A DNA stretch of 64,000 nucleotides from Desulfuromonas acetoxidans DSM 684 (GCF_000167355.1 NZ_AAEW02000003.1:124001-188000); one strand, 5' to 3'. Shown: positions 33,129 through 42,142, numbered from the stretch's first letter. Translations and numbers: made by a program. Notes: a model not told the origin generated them from the sequence alone.

Positions 33129-35219
33129 TTAAAATCCGACCTGTACCGACAGCACACCGTTAATACCGGCTTCATCGGGCAGATACCACGAAGTCGCCGA
33201 CACTTTATCGAGATGCTGACGATAATCGCGGTCAAGAACGTTGTTCAGTTCAAACGCCACCACCGGCGCAGTCATCCAGCCGATATCGGCAAAGGCATAG
33301 CTGACAGCCAGATTGGTAATGGCATAGCCCGGTGTTTCCACCTCGCCATTGACTGTGGAGATGCGGTCCTGCTCATCAACCATCACCTCTTCGATGAACC
33401 AGCTCAGACCGGTTTTACGCTGCTGACCGATGGTCAGGGTCAGCTTTTGCGGAGCAATGTAGGCCAAAGGCTGGTCATCCATTTCATTTTTGCCATAGGT
33501 ATAGAGATAGGCGGCTTCAACAAACAGATCAGCGCCGAAATCGTAACCAAGCAACGCCTCTGCACCGTAGACTGTGGCGTCATCGAGATTGACATAGCGC
33601 TTGATGGGCAGACCGGCAGTGGTCTGGTAACCGGTTTGAACCAGTTCGATATAGTCGGTGTAGTCTTGGTAGTACAAGGCACTGGTGTAGTAAAGGCCAC
33701 CGATGCGACCGTCAAAACCGACATCAACACCCCAGACACTTTCGTTGTCCAGATCCTGATTAGGGACCATGGAGCCATTGTTGGGGTTGTTGCCGTAGGA
33801 CTCATTAAAGTACGGCGTGCGACTGGCATTGGAGAGTTTCACATAAGGGACAAAGGCGGAACAGAACTCATAGCCGGCCGTGGCACTGACCGACAGCAGA
33901 TGATCACGTTCATCCGTATCCTTCTGTTGCACCTGATCAAGCAGTTCCGACGGCACCAGGCCGGACAGGGCTGTTGAATTGACGTTGGAATGGACTTTGC
34001 GACGGACAAATTCATACCCGGCCGCAACATTGAAAAACGCCTTGCCGTAGACCATATCGTCGGCAACGTTAACCATGGTGGAACTGATTTCGCCATCGGT
34101 AATGCCGAAAGCACTCACCCAGTCGCTCCAACTCTGCGTGGCACCGTTAAACATACGCACGCCGTTGGTCACTTCCATCTTGGTATATTTGCCGGAAAAC
34201 GACAGCAGGTGGTTGCCGAGCTCTTTTTGCGCCGAGAGCTTGCCACCACGGGTTTCGCTATCGCGGAACAGCTCACGCACTTCGGGAATAGCCGCTTCCT
34301 TTTTCATGTCCATATCATAGTGGAGATCGCTGCCAAACAGTTGCAGATGAACGTTTTGCAGGCCTCCGAGTTCCGCGTCTTTGTAGCCGATGAACAGGGT
34401 CTCGCCGTCATCGTTGGGGCGGTCGGTATAAAACCAGACGCCGTTATTCTGGTAACGGGAAAAAGGATCCTCCGAATCAGCTTTATCCTTCATGTAACGG
34501 ACATAGACGTGACTGTCGTCAGTGATCTTCACGGCCATACTGACATTGTAGTTAGAGGTCTCGTATTGGGAGTGTTCAACGTCATCGCCCTCACCGTCTT
34601 CATAGTCATCGTAATCGGACAAGCCGCCACTCACCGCGATATTGAAGCGATCATTGTAAGCGCGTCCTCCCAAAGCGGCTGAATACCCAGAGGTGGAAAA
34701 CATCGATGTTTTGGCTTTAAAAAAACCACTGGTGACAAACGCCGCACTGTCGGCGAATTCGGGATCACTGAATTTGACCACAACCGCGCCGCTCATAGCG
34801 CCCATACCCAATGTTGCTCCACTGGGGCCGCGATAAACTTCCACGGTTTCCACGTCAATCAGGTTGAACAGATTAGTCGAGTCACTATGACCACTGTTAA
34901 GGCGCATCCCTTCCAGATAAACCGGCACACCCTTGGTGCCGCGCCCGCGAATGTAGGGTTCGGAGCTATACTCGCCGGATTTCTGGAATTCAACAAAGAA
35001 TTCCTTGTCGAGCGCTTCGGTAAGAGACACCGGCTGCACCGGTTGTTCCGTGACGACAACAACCTTCTTGGGCTCTGCCAGCGTCTCGGTCACAGGAACC
35101 GACTCGGTGATCTTGACGGGGTCAAGAACAACGCTGTCATCGGCCAAGGCGCTGCCGACAGTACTCAGGACCATCATTGCTATGGTCAGGGAAATAAAGA
35201 ACGTGGATAAACGTTTCAT
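33129..35219 (-). CDS. TonB-dependent outer-membrane receptor (metal or metal-complex uptake)
   Basis: The 696-residue protein has a signal peptide ending at SALADD. A Pro/Val-rich stretch precedes the plug, which has YIRGRGTKGVPVYLEG, VETVEVYRGPSGATLGMGAMSGAV and VVKFSDP. The barrel ends in VLSVQVGF, with the C-terminal Phe needed for assembly. AGGAGG lies 8 bases before the ATG. It heads the operon with its own ExbBD-TonB and FecCD transporter. The ligand is not evident. Confidence 0.93.
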   Translation of the reverse strand: MKRLSTFFISLTIAMMVLSTVGSALADDSVVLDPVKITESVPVTETLAEPKKVVVVTEQPVQPVSLTEALDKEFFVEFQKSGEYSSEPYIRGRGTKGVPVYLEGMRLNSGHSDSTNLFNLIDVETVEVYRGPSGATLGMGAMSGAVVVKFSDPEFADSAAFVTSGFFKAKTSMFSTSGYSAALGGRAYNDRFNIAVSGGLSDYDDYEDGEGDDVEHSQYETSNYNVSMAVKITDDSHVYVRYMKDKADSEDPFSRYQNNGVWFYTDRPNDDGETLFIGYKDAELGGLQNVHLQLFGSDLHYDMDMKKEAAIPEVRELFRDSETRGGKLSAQKELGNHLLSFSGKYTKMEVTNGVRMFNGATQSWSDWVSAFGITDGEISSTMVNVADDMVYGKAFFNVAAGYEFVRRKVHSNVNSTALSGLVPSELLDQVQQKDTDERDHLLSVSATAGYEFCSAFVPYVKLSNASRTPYFNESYGNNPNNGSMVPNQDLDNESVWGVDVGFDGRIGGLYYTSALYYQDYTDYIELVQTGYQTTAGLPIKRYVNLDDATVYGAEALLGYDFGADLFVEAAYLYTYGKNEMDDQPLAYIAPQKLTLTIGQQRKTGLSWFIEEVMVDEQDRISTVNGEVETPGYAITNLAVSYAFADIGWMTAPVVAFELNNVLDRDYRQHLDKVSATSWYLPDEAGINGVLSVQVGF

Positions 35220-35859
35220 GGATGGGCCTCCTGCTGAAAAACATGACTACATCGAATGTACACACACGCGTCACTGGCGCAGCACCGGCAAAACAGCCAT
35301 CAGCAAAAAAGACACTCTGTGACCATTTCAGTGGCACCGTAACGCGTAAACCCGTTCGCGAACGTGCTTCACGACCCTATCTGCCCACAGCGGTGTGGGG
35401 TCGGGTCCCGTTGATTGGCTGGAATCTCCAGGCAGAGAATCTGCCAAATATCGCCGCGAATTTAATCATCACTACGATGGACGGCAAAAGATACTGAAAG
35501 GAAAGATCGAAACGTCACATGACGTTTAAAAAGTACAAGACAGGAAAAGATGTAGCACAGCAAATTTAAACAAGTCAAACGAATCTTCCTAAATAAATCC
35601 TTATAAAAGAGCAATTTAGACACCAATAAACCATCTACTACAAGAGCAAGTGATGATTTTTAAAAAGGCGTTATGTCGTCTTAAGACGACTATTTGGTAT
35701 GTAAATCGTAGACAAAGGAATACAAATTTTCCATGCAGGGGAAAAAATCAAACGTCTTTGCGCAAGGTGATAAAAAAACCGTTGAGGAGATTAAGGCAGG
35801 AAAAAAAGGGGTAGTGTGACCACACCATCAGTCTTTATGTGGTCACACCAGATAAGGGG
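35220..35859 (-). promoter_or_regulatory. Leader and promoter region of the TonB/FecCD operon
   Basis: These 640 bases have no gene I can support. On the transcribed (minus) side, the first ~230 bases upstream of the receptor ATG contain several hairpins. CGACCC/GGGTCG (35372-35403) encloses CCCACA/TGTGGG and shares bases with it. Two small hairpins, CTGG/CCAG and GCAGA/TCTGC, lie at 35419-35446. A perfect 16-bp palindrome lies at 35675-35690. I could not match any known riboswitch. Confidence 0.45.
35675..35690. promoter_or_regulatory. Perfect 16-bp palindrome, possible operator
   Basis: GTCGTCTTAAGACGAC reads the same on both strands. It lies in the 640-base gap upstream of the TonB/FecCD operon and the DUF4242 gene. 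A dimeric regulator could bind it. No second copy was noticed by eye. Confidence 0.4.
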
Positions 35860-36132
35860 TTATTCGGCGGTGGTCGGATCAATCATAGTTTCGATCTGAC
35901 AAATCCGGTTGGCGGGAAAACCACCTTGAGCGGCATGATCAAGGATCTGCTGCTCATTTTCGGCAATATAAACGCAGTAAATCTTATCTCCGGTCACATA
36001 GCTTTCCACCCACTGAATCGACGTTCCCATTGCGTTAAGAACCTCACGTGACTTACGCGCAATGGCTTGCAGTTCTTCAGCCGATACCTGACCAATGGAA
36101 GGAATCTCTCGTTCTACAACAAATTTTGGCAT
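35860..36132 (-). CDS. DUF4242 (SCO4226-like) protein
   Basis: The 90-residue protein begins MPKFVVEREIPSIGQ. It contains WVESYVTGDKIYCVYIAENEQQI (quoted in part: WVESYVTGDKIYCVYIAEN) and ends with ..RICQIETMIDP. These mark the DUF4242 family, a ferredoxin-like fold; a Streptomyces member binds nickel. ATG 36132 has AAGGAG upstream; a longer frame lacks one. It lies next to, but separated from, the TonB/FecCD operon. Confidence 0.85.
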   Translation of the reverse strand: MPKFVVEREIPSIGQVSAEELQAIARKSREVLNAMGTSIQWVESYVTGDKIYCVYIAENEQQILDHAAQGGFPANRICQIETMIDPTTAE

Positions 36133-36497
36133 AACATACTCCTTATCAAGATATAAATGGATGCGGGAAAACAGAGCAGAGACCGTGCCAAGCCAAGTGC
36201 CCTGGCAACACATAATCTTCAAATCCGGCTTCGCCTCACACCATTCCCCCTGCGTTGAAAAACCTTGAAGTGGAGTAACCACTTCGGCGATTTAGCGCCT
36301 GTGTGAACGGAACGATGCTGTGCCATAGACTCGAATCGTTAGCATTGACAGAGCACTAGAAGGTTTGTTCTCTGGGTGTTTTTTTTTGCTTTTAAAAAAA
36401 GCTGTAGACATGGGAAGTGAGGCAAAGCGTCCCACAGTGGCTCACTGTGTCACCATCCATTTAGCAACGCGCGACCACAAGAACACAGGAGAACCCT
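36133..36497. other. Intergenic region with a small hairpin
   Basis: 365 bases between divergent genes, so both promoters should be here. The only clear structure is GAAGTGG-AGTAA-CCACTTC at 36267-36285. No gene seen. Confidence 0.5.
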
Positions 36498-36956
36498 ATG
36501 CAACAACTTATTGATCGATTGAGCTTGGCCCCCCATCCTGAAGGGGGCTTTTACCGGGAAGTGTATCGCTCCGAGCAAGCCGTTTCATCATCCGTTACCG
36601 ATGCACCACGCCAGGCCCTGACCCATATCTATTTTCTATTGCTCAAAGGTCAGGTCAGCCGCTTTCATCGTGTACTCCATGATGAAGTGTGGAACTACTA
36701 CGAAGGAGCGCCACTGCGTCTGTTACGCTGGCATGACACCACCATCGAAGAACAGCTTATCGGCCCGGGCGAAGCGGAGTATTGCACCACCATTGTCGGA
36801 GGTGATTTTCAAGCGGCAGAGAGTTGTGGCGATTACACCCTGGTCGGGTGTACAGTGGCGCCTGGCTTTGATTTTGCTGATTTCTCTTTTGCCGACGATA
36901 GCCAGTGGCTGAGTGTTCCCGAACAAGTGCGCCAGACGTATCAACGGTTTCGCTAA
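36498..36956 (+). CDS. DUF985 cupin-like protein
   Basis: The 152-residue protein shows the DUF985 pattern LAPHPEGGFYREVYRS at the start, THIYFLLLKGQVSRFHRV, DEVWNYYEGAPL and VGCTVAPGFDFADF. It is a cupin barrel related to YML079w-type proteins. The metal or ligand is unknown. AGGAGA lies upstream of the ATG. A GTTCTCAA/TTGAGAAC hairpin follows at 36961-36981. Confidence 0.9.
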   Translation: MQQLIDRLSLAPHPEGGFYREVYRSEQAVSSSVTDAPRQALTHIYFLLLKGQVSRFHRVLHDEVWNYYEGAPLRLLRWHDTTIEEQLIGPGEAEYCTTIVGGDFQAAESCGDYTLVGCTVAPGFDFADFSFADDSQWLSVPEQVRQTYQRFR

Positions 36957-36960
36957 AAGG

Positions 36961-36981
36961 TTCTCAACGTTTTTGAGAACA
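36961..36981 (+). terminator. Hairpin after the DUF985 gene (weak terminator candidate)
   Basis: GTTCTCAA and TTGAGAAC form an 8-bp stem around CGTTT. The following bases are A-rich rather than T-rich, so termination is doubtful. Confidence 0.35.
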
Positions 36982-37077
36982 TAATAAAATTCTCATCTCC
37001 CTTTAACCCGGCAACGGTGAACTTGCTGCGTTTTGCAAGACAACGATTCACCACTGCCAACCACGGGAGAACACAGG

Positions 37078-38895
37078 ATGAAACATCTGAACATGCCCAA
37101 CCGCCCTCTGCTGAATTTTTTATTGATTGCTCTGACCCTGTTACTGGTCAGCGCCTGTGGCGACAGCAACAGCTCACCACATCGCACCTCAGTTAAGATT
37201 CTTCACGTCAACGATGTCCACTCGCATCTCGACAGCGACAACGTTGACCTAACACTGGACGGCACCACCACCGAAGCCGAAGTCGGCGGCATGGCACGGG
37301 TTGCCAGTTTGATCGACGCCTTGTCCGCTGAAAACGACAATCACCTGGTGCTGCATGCCGGTGATGCGGTTCAAGGCACCCTCTACTACACCCTGTTTCA
37401 AGGCGAGGCCGATGCCGAAGTGATGAACGCCATCGGCTTTGACGCCATGTGCATCGGCAACCACGAGTTTGACGATGGCGACACCTGGCTGGCCGGGTTC
37501 AGTGACCAGCTTGATGCCCCCCTGATCAGCTCTAATATTGAAGTGGCCCCAGGCAATGTGCTGGAAGGTAAATTTGCCCCTTACATTATTAAAGAGATGG
37601 GTGGCGAGCAGATCGGCATCATCGGTGTCACCATTGCCGGTAAAACCGAAGAGTCTTCTCAACCTAGCGATGAGATCACTTTCAAAGATGAAATTGAATC
37701 AGTTCAGACGGCTGTCGATGAGCTGAAGGCTGCCGGAGTCGGAAAAATCATCGTGCTCAGCCATTACGGCTACAACAACGTTCAAATACTCGCCACCCAG
37801 GTCAGCGACATTGATGTCATCGTTGACGGCGACTCTCACACCCTACTCGGCGACTTTTCGCCCTATGATCTGTCCAATTCCGGCGATTACCCGACCATGG
37901 CCACCAATGCCGATGGTGACGATGTGTGTATTGTTCAGGCGTGGGAATACAGCAAAGTGCTCGGTGAGCTGGACGTGACTTTTGTTGGCGACACTCTGGG
38001 CAGTTGCAGCGGCACGCCGCACCTGTTGCTCGGTGACACCTTTGTGCGTGAAGATGCCGATGAAAACGACTATACGGTAGACGGCGACGAACTGGCTGCC
38101 ATCCAAGACGCCATTGATACCGACGACAAGCTGACCATCACCGAAGAAGATCCTACGGTAGCGGCCATCATTGCCGACTATGCTCAAGACGTGGATGCGC
38201 TGGGTGAAACCGTGATCGGTGAAGCCGGAGAAGACCTGCTGCTGAGCCGTGTCCCCGGCCATGATTACTACGGTGTCAACCTGCCACTGGGCAGTGACAT
38301 TACCCCGGTCGTTGCCAAAGCGTTTTACGAGATGGACCCCAATGCCGACATCGCCATTCAAAACGGCGGCGGCGTGCGCACCAGCGTCAACAGCGGCGAC
38401 ATCACCTATGATACCGCCTACACCCTGCTGCCTTTCGCCAACACCCTGTATGAGATCGACATGTACGGCTCCGAGATCAAACAGGTGATGGAAGACGCCA
38501 TCGAAAACATCGCTCAGGGTGGTTCCACCGGCGGATTTCCCTATGCCTATGCCATCAAATACGATGTCGATGCCACCCAACCCTACGGCAGTCGCCTCAG
38601 CAACCTTGAGTTTAAAGCCCGCGGCAGCGACAGTTACGTTCCCCTGGAAGACGGCACCTTGTATGTGGTGGTCACCAACAGCTACACCGCAGCCGGACGC
38701 GACGGCTACGACACCTTTGCCACCGTTCAGCAAGAGCGCGGTCTGGGTACCGATACTTACCTCGATTACGCCCTGTCGTTTGTCAACTATGTGGAAAGCC
38801 TTACGGTCAACAGTGAACAACTGATGAAGCTTCCGGCCGAAGACCACTGCATCAAAAGCTACATCGCCACACCGGACGCCACCGACAATCTGTAA
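37078..38895 (+). CDS. 5'-nucleotidase / UshA-like metallophosphoesterase lipoprotein
   Basis: About 605 residues. The start at 37078 has GGAGAACACAGG before it and gives a lipobox LVSACGD. The N-terminal metallophosphoesterase has LHVNDVHSHLD, HAGDAVQGT, GNHEFDDG, LSHYGYN and VDGDSHT, which supply the two-metal ligands. The C-terminal nucleotidase domain has IQNGGGVRTSV and TAAGRDGYDTF for nucleotide binding. It probably releases phosphate from extracytoplasmic nucleotides. A strong terminator follows. Confidence 0.92.
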   Translation: MKHLNMPNRPLLNFLLIALTLLLVSACGDSNSSPHRTSVKILHVNDVHSHLDSDNVDLTLDGTTTEAEVGGMARVASLIDALSAENDNHLVLHAGDAVQGTLYYTLFQGEADAEVMNAIGFDAMCIGNHEFDDGDTWLAGFSDQLDAPLISSNIEVAPGNVLEGKFAPYIIKEMGGEQIGIIGVTIAGKTEESSQPSDEITFKDEIESVQTAVDELKAAGVGKIIVLSHYGYNNVQILATQVSDIDVIVDGDSHTLLGDFSPYDLSNSGDYPTMATNADGDDVCIVQAWEYSKVLGELDVTFVGDTLGSCSGTPHLLLGDTFVREDADENDYTVDGDELAAIQDAIDTDDKLTITEEDPTVAAIIADYAQDVDALGETVIGEAGEDLLLSRVPGHDYYGVNLPLGSDITPVVAKAFYEMDPNADIAIQNGGGVRTSVNSGDITYDTAYTLLPFANTLYEIDMYGSEIKQVMEDAIENIAQGGSTGGFPYAYAIKYDVDATQPYGSRLSNLEFKARGSDSYVPLEDGTLYVVVTNSYTAAGRDGYDTFATVQQERGLGTDTYLDYALSFVNYVESLTVNSEQLMKLPAEDHCIKSYIATPDATDNL

Positions 38896-38914
38896 ATCAT
38901 CCAGTACAAATAAC

Positions 38915-38952
38915 AACGGGGGAACGCTTCAATACGTTCCCCCGTTTCTTTT
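38915..38952 (+). terminator. Bidirectional terminator between the nucleotidase and diheme cytochrome genes
   Basis: AACGGGGGAACG and CGTTCCCCCGTT form a 12-bp stem around an 8-base loop, followed by TCTTTT on the plus strand. The minus-strand side is A/T-rich too, fitting the convergent genes. Confidence 0.9.
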
Positions 38953-38968
38953 CGAGACCAATCGGCGT

Positions 38969-39226
38969 TTAACTCGGCTGATGACAGACCATGCATTCCT
39001 CTTTATGGGGATGCGCCTCAGGCAGATCGGCCAGCGGATGACACTGGCGACAGCCCTGCTCCACCTCGACCCGGCGCTGTCCCTGCTCCAACTGACTGAA
39101 GAACGCCTGATGACCGGCATCTGTCGGCACATTCGGTCCGAGCTCTTTGCCGGTACCAAGCACCACCACAATCAGCACCGCAACAGCGCCACCAGCAAAG
39201 GCCAGATCTTTCCCTGATAATTTCAT
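38969..39226 (-). CDS. Small membrane-anchored diheme cytochrome c
   Basis: The 85-residue protein has a hydrophobic N-terminal segment (AFAGGAVAVLIVVVLG) as signal or anchor and two haem-binding motifs, CRQCH and CMVCH. An extra His (HQAFF, HPLAD, HPHKE) could provide distal ligands. It resembles short class III-like or NapB-like cytochromes. It likely carries electrons at the membrane or in the periplasm; the partner is not visible. Convergent with the nucleotidase gene. Confidence 0.85.
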   Translation of the reverse strand: MKLSGKDLAFAGGAVAVLIVVVLGTGKELGPNVPTDAGHQAFFSQLEQGQRRVEVEQGCRQCHPLADLPEAHPHKEECMVCHQPS

Positions 39227-39387
39227 GCGCTTCCCCTCCTTTGAACAGTTCGGCCTTCAACTATACGGAGTCCTGCCTCCGTTCGCAATTCTAACTGTGC
39301 CCGTCGTTGACAGATGTGCGTAATACATCATACTTGGCGAAACAATGATGACGTCTTCAACCTCCCACCGACTCAAAAGGAACGGCC

Positions 39388-39828
39388 ATGCCTCTTACCC
39401 GTGACCAGCACCTCTACAGTGACATCGCCGCCAATGCCGCAGACGCAATCATGTATGCCGATCGTGACGGCATCATCCGCCTCTGGAACCGTGGCGCGCA
39501 GCGCATATTTGGTTTCAGCACCGAAGAAGCTCTCGGACAATCGCTTGATATCATCATTCCCCCAAAACTGCGCGAACGACATTGGCAGGGCTATGCAACC
39601 TGTATAAAAACCGGCAACACCCGTTACGGCGATAAACTCTTGTCAGTACCTGCTCTGACCAAATCCTCAGAACAGTGCTCCAGTGAGTTTTCCATTGTGC
39701 TGTTGACCGATTCGCAGGGCAAGCCGAGCGGTGTTGCGGCCATCTTACGCGACGTGACCGAACGTTGGGAAAAAGATCAGCAGTTGCGCCGTCGCTTACG
39801 TGAACTGGAACAGGCTTTAAACAAATAA
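39388..39828 (+). CDS. Stand-alone PAS-domain protein
   Basis: The 146-residue protein is almost one PAS domain: AADAIMYADRDGIIRLWNRGAQRIFGFS (quoted in part: GIIRLWNRGAQRIFGFS), then ALGQSLDIIIPPKLRERHW and VAAILRDVTERWEKD. A short helix rich in Arg, Leu and Glu follows. No output domain is present, so it must act on a partner. It resembles the sensor PAS of haem or flavin proteins; the cofactor cannot be told. A strong terminator follows. Confidence 0.85.
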   Translation: MPLTRDQHLYSDIAANAADAIMYADRDGIIRLWNRGAQRIFGFSTEEALGQSLDIIIPPKLRERHWQGYATCIKTGNTRYGDKLLSVPALTKSSEQCSSEFSIVLLTDSQGKPSGVAAILRDVTERWEKDQQLRRRLRELEQALNK

Positions 39829-39856
39829 ATTGTTTTCAAAAAAACACTCCAAAATC

Positions 39857-39894
39857 AAAAGGGCTGTCACCAAATTCAGGTGACAGCCCTTTTA
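39857..39894 (+). terminator. Terminator between the PAS and haoA-like genes
   Basis: AAAAGGGCTGTCACC and GGTGACAGCCCTTTT form a perfect 15-bp stem around AAATTCA. T-rich sequence follows on both strands, so it can serve both convergent genes. Confidence 0.93.
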
Positions 39895-39925
39895 TTCTAT
39901 CTGTTCAAAAAAAACAGAGTTTACT

Positions 39926-41308
39926 TTACGGCTTGCCGAAAATCACCGGCGGACGTGTTGTATCGCCGTTGGCATTGGGAAAGTCTTTGAAGATATAGGC
40001 TTTCTCACCGGTCTCCAGCAGATGACGTGCTTCCTGCATAAACCCGTTGTAACGGTGCTTACACTCGTAGAAACCATGCCACCAGGCATAATCCGGTGCC
40101 ATCATCGCGGTACCCATGCGGGCCCGGCGCCCCTCGTGGTGCCACAGCTCATAAAATTCAACTTCAAGATGCTCATCAAAAAATCTACTGTTGTCGAGCA
40201 ACCCTTTGCTGTAGAGATCATCAAGCATGGCCTTGGCCGGCTTGAAATACACTTCGTTGTACTCTTTCACCACGGCGTCTGTCTTGGTGTAATGATCTTC
40301 CACCCAGTTTTTGCCATGACATTGCTTACAGATATCCTTCATCTTATTACGTTCCACCTGCCAATTGCTGTTGGACGGGAACGGCTTAAAATCCTCCGGA
40401 CGCACCGTCAACGGCACTTGCAACTCCCAACTCAACCGCTCGGTCACATCATGCGTGGTCAACTGCTTGCCGGCACCGCTCATATGGCAAGAGGCACAGG
40501 TCGGGCCACGATAATCAATGCCAGGCGTCCAGGTTCCGGCCGGAGCGTCCCAGTTATATTCATCACCAAAGGTGTCGTAGATATCACCGTGCTTGGATTC
40601 GGTGAAAATCTCAATCTGCGGATGATCCGGCCCCAGGTGACATTGACCACAGGCTTCAGGCTTGCGCGCTTCGGCAACGGAAAAACGATGGCGCGTATGG
40701 CAACTGGTACAACTGCCCTTACTGCCATCGAGATTGATACGACCCACACCCACATTGGGCCAGGTATCAGAAGACAACCGTCCCTCTTCATCCATCTCCA
40801 GCACCGTGCCGTGGCAATAATAGCACCCGGCCTGGCGTTCGGTTTCAGAGTTCATCCCTTTATTAAGCCACGGATCGATTTTCCACATGATTTCAATGGT
40901 ATTCGCATGCTTGCTGCGACTGTATTGTTTCACTTCATCCGGATGGCAACGGGAACAGTCTTTCGGAGTGACCACCTCGGCAATGGGCACGCGAAATTCG
41001 GCACGCCCCCAAGGCGTATCACTACGCTGATACTGCTTGAAGTGGGTTTTGCTGATATCCTGATCTGTTTCGTCCGCCAGATGGCAATCGAGACAGGTAA
41101 TATTCGCACTGGCATGGCGGCTTGCCGCCCAATCAGAGAAAATGCCCGGATGTTCCCGCTTGTGACATTCCAGACACGCCTGCGCCTGTTTGGACATGCT
41201 GCGCTCCAGCCTGAAATCTCTGAGCTTCACCTGGTTGGCCGCCAGGGCACTCCCAGCCAGAACAAAACAAACAATCCCGGCAATTGTCAGGGTAATCGTG
41301 GTTCTCAT
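39926..41308 (-). CDS. Octaheme cytochrome c, hydroxylamine oxidoreductase (HAO)-like
   Basis: The 460-residue protein has a signal peptide ending SALAAN and exactly eight CxxCH motifs: CLECH, CLDCH, CSRCH, CYYCH, CTSCH, CGQCH, CASCH and CKQCH. The C-terminal helical part contains LWHHEGRRARMG and APDYAWWHGFYE, as in HAO relatives. Paired with a NrfH/NapC-like tetraheme protein, the family in Epsilonproteobacteria and Deltaproteobacteria probably reduces nitrite or hydroxylamine to ammonia, unlike the oxidising nitrifier enzyme. Whether the crosslinking tyrosine is present cannot be settled without alignment. Confidence 0.92.
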   Translation of the reverse strand: MRTTITLTIAGIVCFVLAGSALAANQVKLRDFRLERSMSKQAQACLECHKREHPGIFSDWAASRHASANITCLDCHLADETDQDISKTHFKQYQRSDTPWGRAEFRVPIAEVVTPKDCSRCHPDEVKQYSRSKHANTIEIMWKIDPWLNKGMNSETERQAGCYYCHGTVLEMDEEGRLSSDTWPNVGVGRINLDGSKGSCTSCHTRHRFSVAEARKPEACGQCHLGPDHPQIEIFTESKHGDIYDTFGDEYNWDAPAGTWTPGIDYRGPTCASCHMSGAGKQLTTHDVTERLSWELQVPLTVRPEDFKPFPSNSNWQVERNKMKDICKQCHGKNWVEDHYTKTDAVVKEYNEVYFKPAKAMLDDLYSKGLLDNSRFFDEHLEVEFYELWHHEGRRARMGTAMMAPDYAWWHGFYECKHRYNGFMQEARHLLETGEKAYIFKDFPNANGDTTRPPVIFGKP

Positions 41309-41352
41309 AACCGCTCCTTTCCTCGTTTTCCAGACAAGATAATTTCAATTCG

Positions 41353-41880
41353 TTACAGATTTTCGCTGTAGGCATAACTGGATTTGGGTCGATGCACCAG
41401 GTAGCGATGGCAGTCGGTACACCGCTTTTCGTAGCCCTGCCGTGCATAAACAACCGTACGATGGGCCAACATGGCTCCGCGTTTATCCGGCAGATACAAC
41501 AGGTTACGATGACATTTCATGCACTGATCATTATGAATATCCGCCCAGGCATGACGACGGTTCTCGGCCCTGTCATACTCATCGAGCGTAAAGTGGGCAA
41601 TCACGTCCTTGAGACCGTGATACGCTTTGGCATAAAAGAAATCGAACGTGTCGTGAGGAGCAGGCAGGTGGCAATCCATACAATCCGCCACCACCCCCTG
41701 CGCATTGAAACCATGACTGGATGTTTTCCAGTCACGATAGGCAGGCTGGATCTCGTGACACATAGCACAGAACTGCGGCGTCGACGTTCGCACCATGGTG
41801 TAATAGCCCATACTCATCAACGGCACTCCGAGAACAACTCCCAGTAATACCAGCAATGAGGCCTTCATCCATGTTCTCAT
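41353..41880 (-). CDS. NapC/NrfH-family tetraheme cytochrome c (HaoC-like)
   Basis: The 175-residue protein has a single N-terminal membrane helix (LLVLLGVVLGVPLMSMGYY) and four CxxCH motifs: CAMCH, CMDCH, CMKCH and CTDCH. This is the NapC/NrfH quinol dehydrogenase layout: it takes electrons from menaquinol and hands them to a periplasmic partner. It is upstream of the octaheme gene with a ~44-base gap, as in haoCA pairs. Confidence 0.92.
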   Translation of the reverse strand: MRTWMKASLLVLLGVVLGVPLMSMGYYTMVRTSTPQFCAMCHEIQPAYRDWKTSSHGFNAQGVVADCMDCHLPAPHDTFDFFYAKAYHGLKDVIAHFTLDEYDRAENRRHAWADIHNDQCMKCHRNLLYLPDKRGAMLAHRTVVYARQGYEKRCTDCHRYLVHRPKSSYAYSENL

Positions 41881-42142
41881 CTAACCACCTCCTTCCAGAG
41901 ACACAGGTCTTGGGATGTCGTGGTACGTAACAAACATGACTATTCACACGGATTCAGTCATTGAAACCGTGTGAACAGTCCGTGTGTGAAAATGGATTCA
42001 GCTATCCTGCAATGATGAAACAGGAGCTGTCACAATAAGATATATTTGCAGCACCCCATTTAATTGATTTAATTTCCTGTTGGTGAAGTATAGATGATGG
42101 GCTTTGGCATTCAAGCTAACGGCTGGATTTTGTGGAGAATAA

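Noticed and set aside
32346-33977. 543-codon plus-strand open frame across the binding protein and second TonB receptor
   Set aside because: Antisense shadow spanning two genes with strong motifs on the other strand; no family motif in its own translation.
35220-35530. Cobalamin riboswitch upstream of the TonB/FecCD operon
   Set aside because: The expected conserved core and B12 box pattern could not be found. Only non-specific hairpins are present.
37843-38916. 357-codon minus-strand open frame opposite the 5'-nucleotidase
   Set aside because: Low-complexity Val/Gly/His-rich translation typical of an antisense frame of a GC-rich gene.
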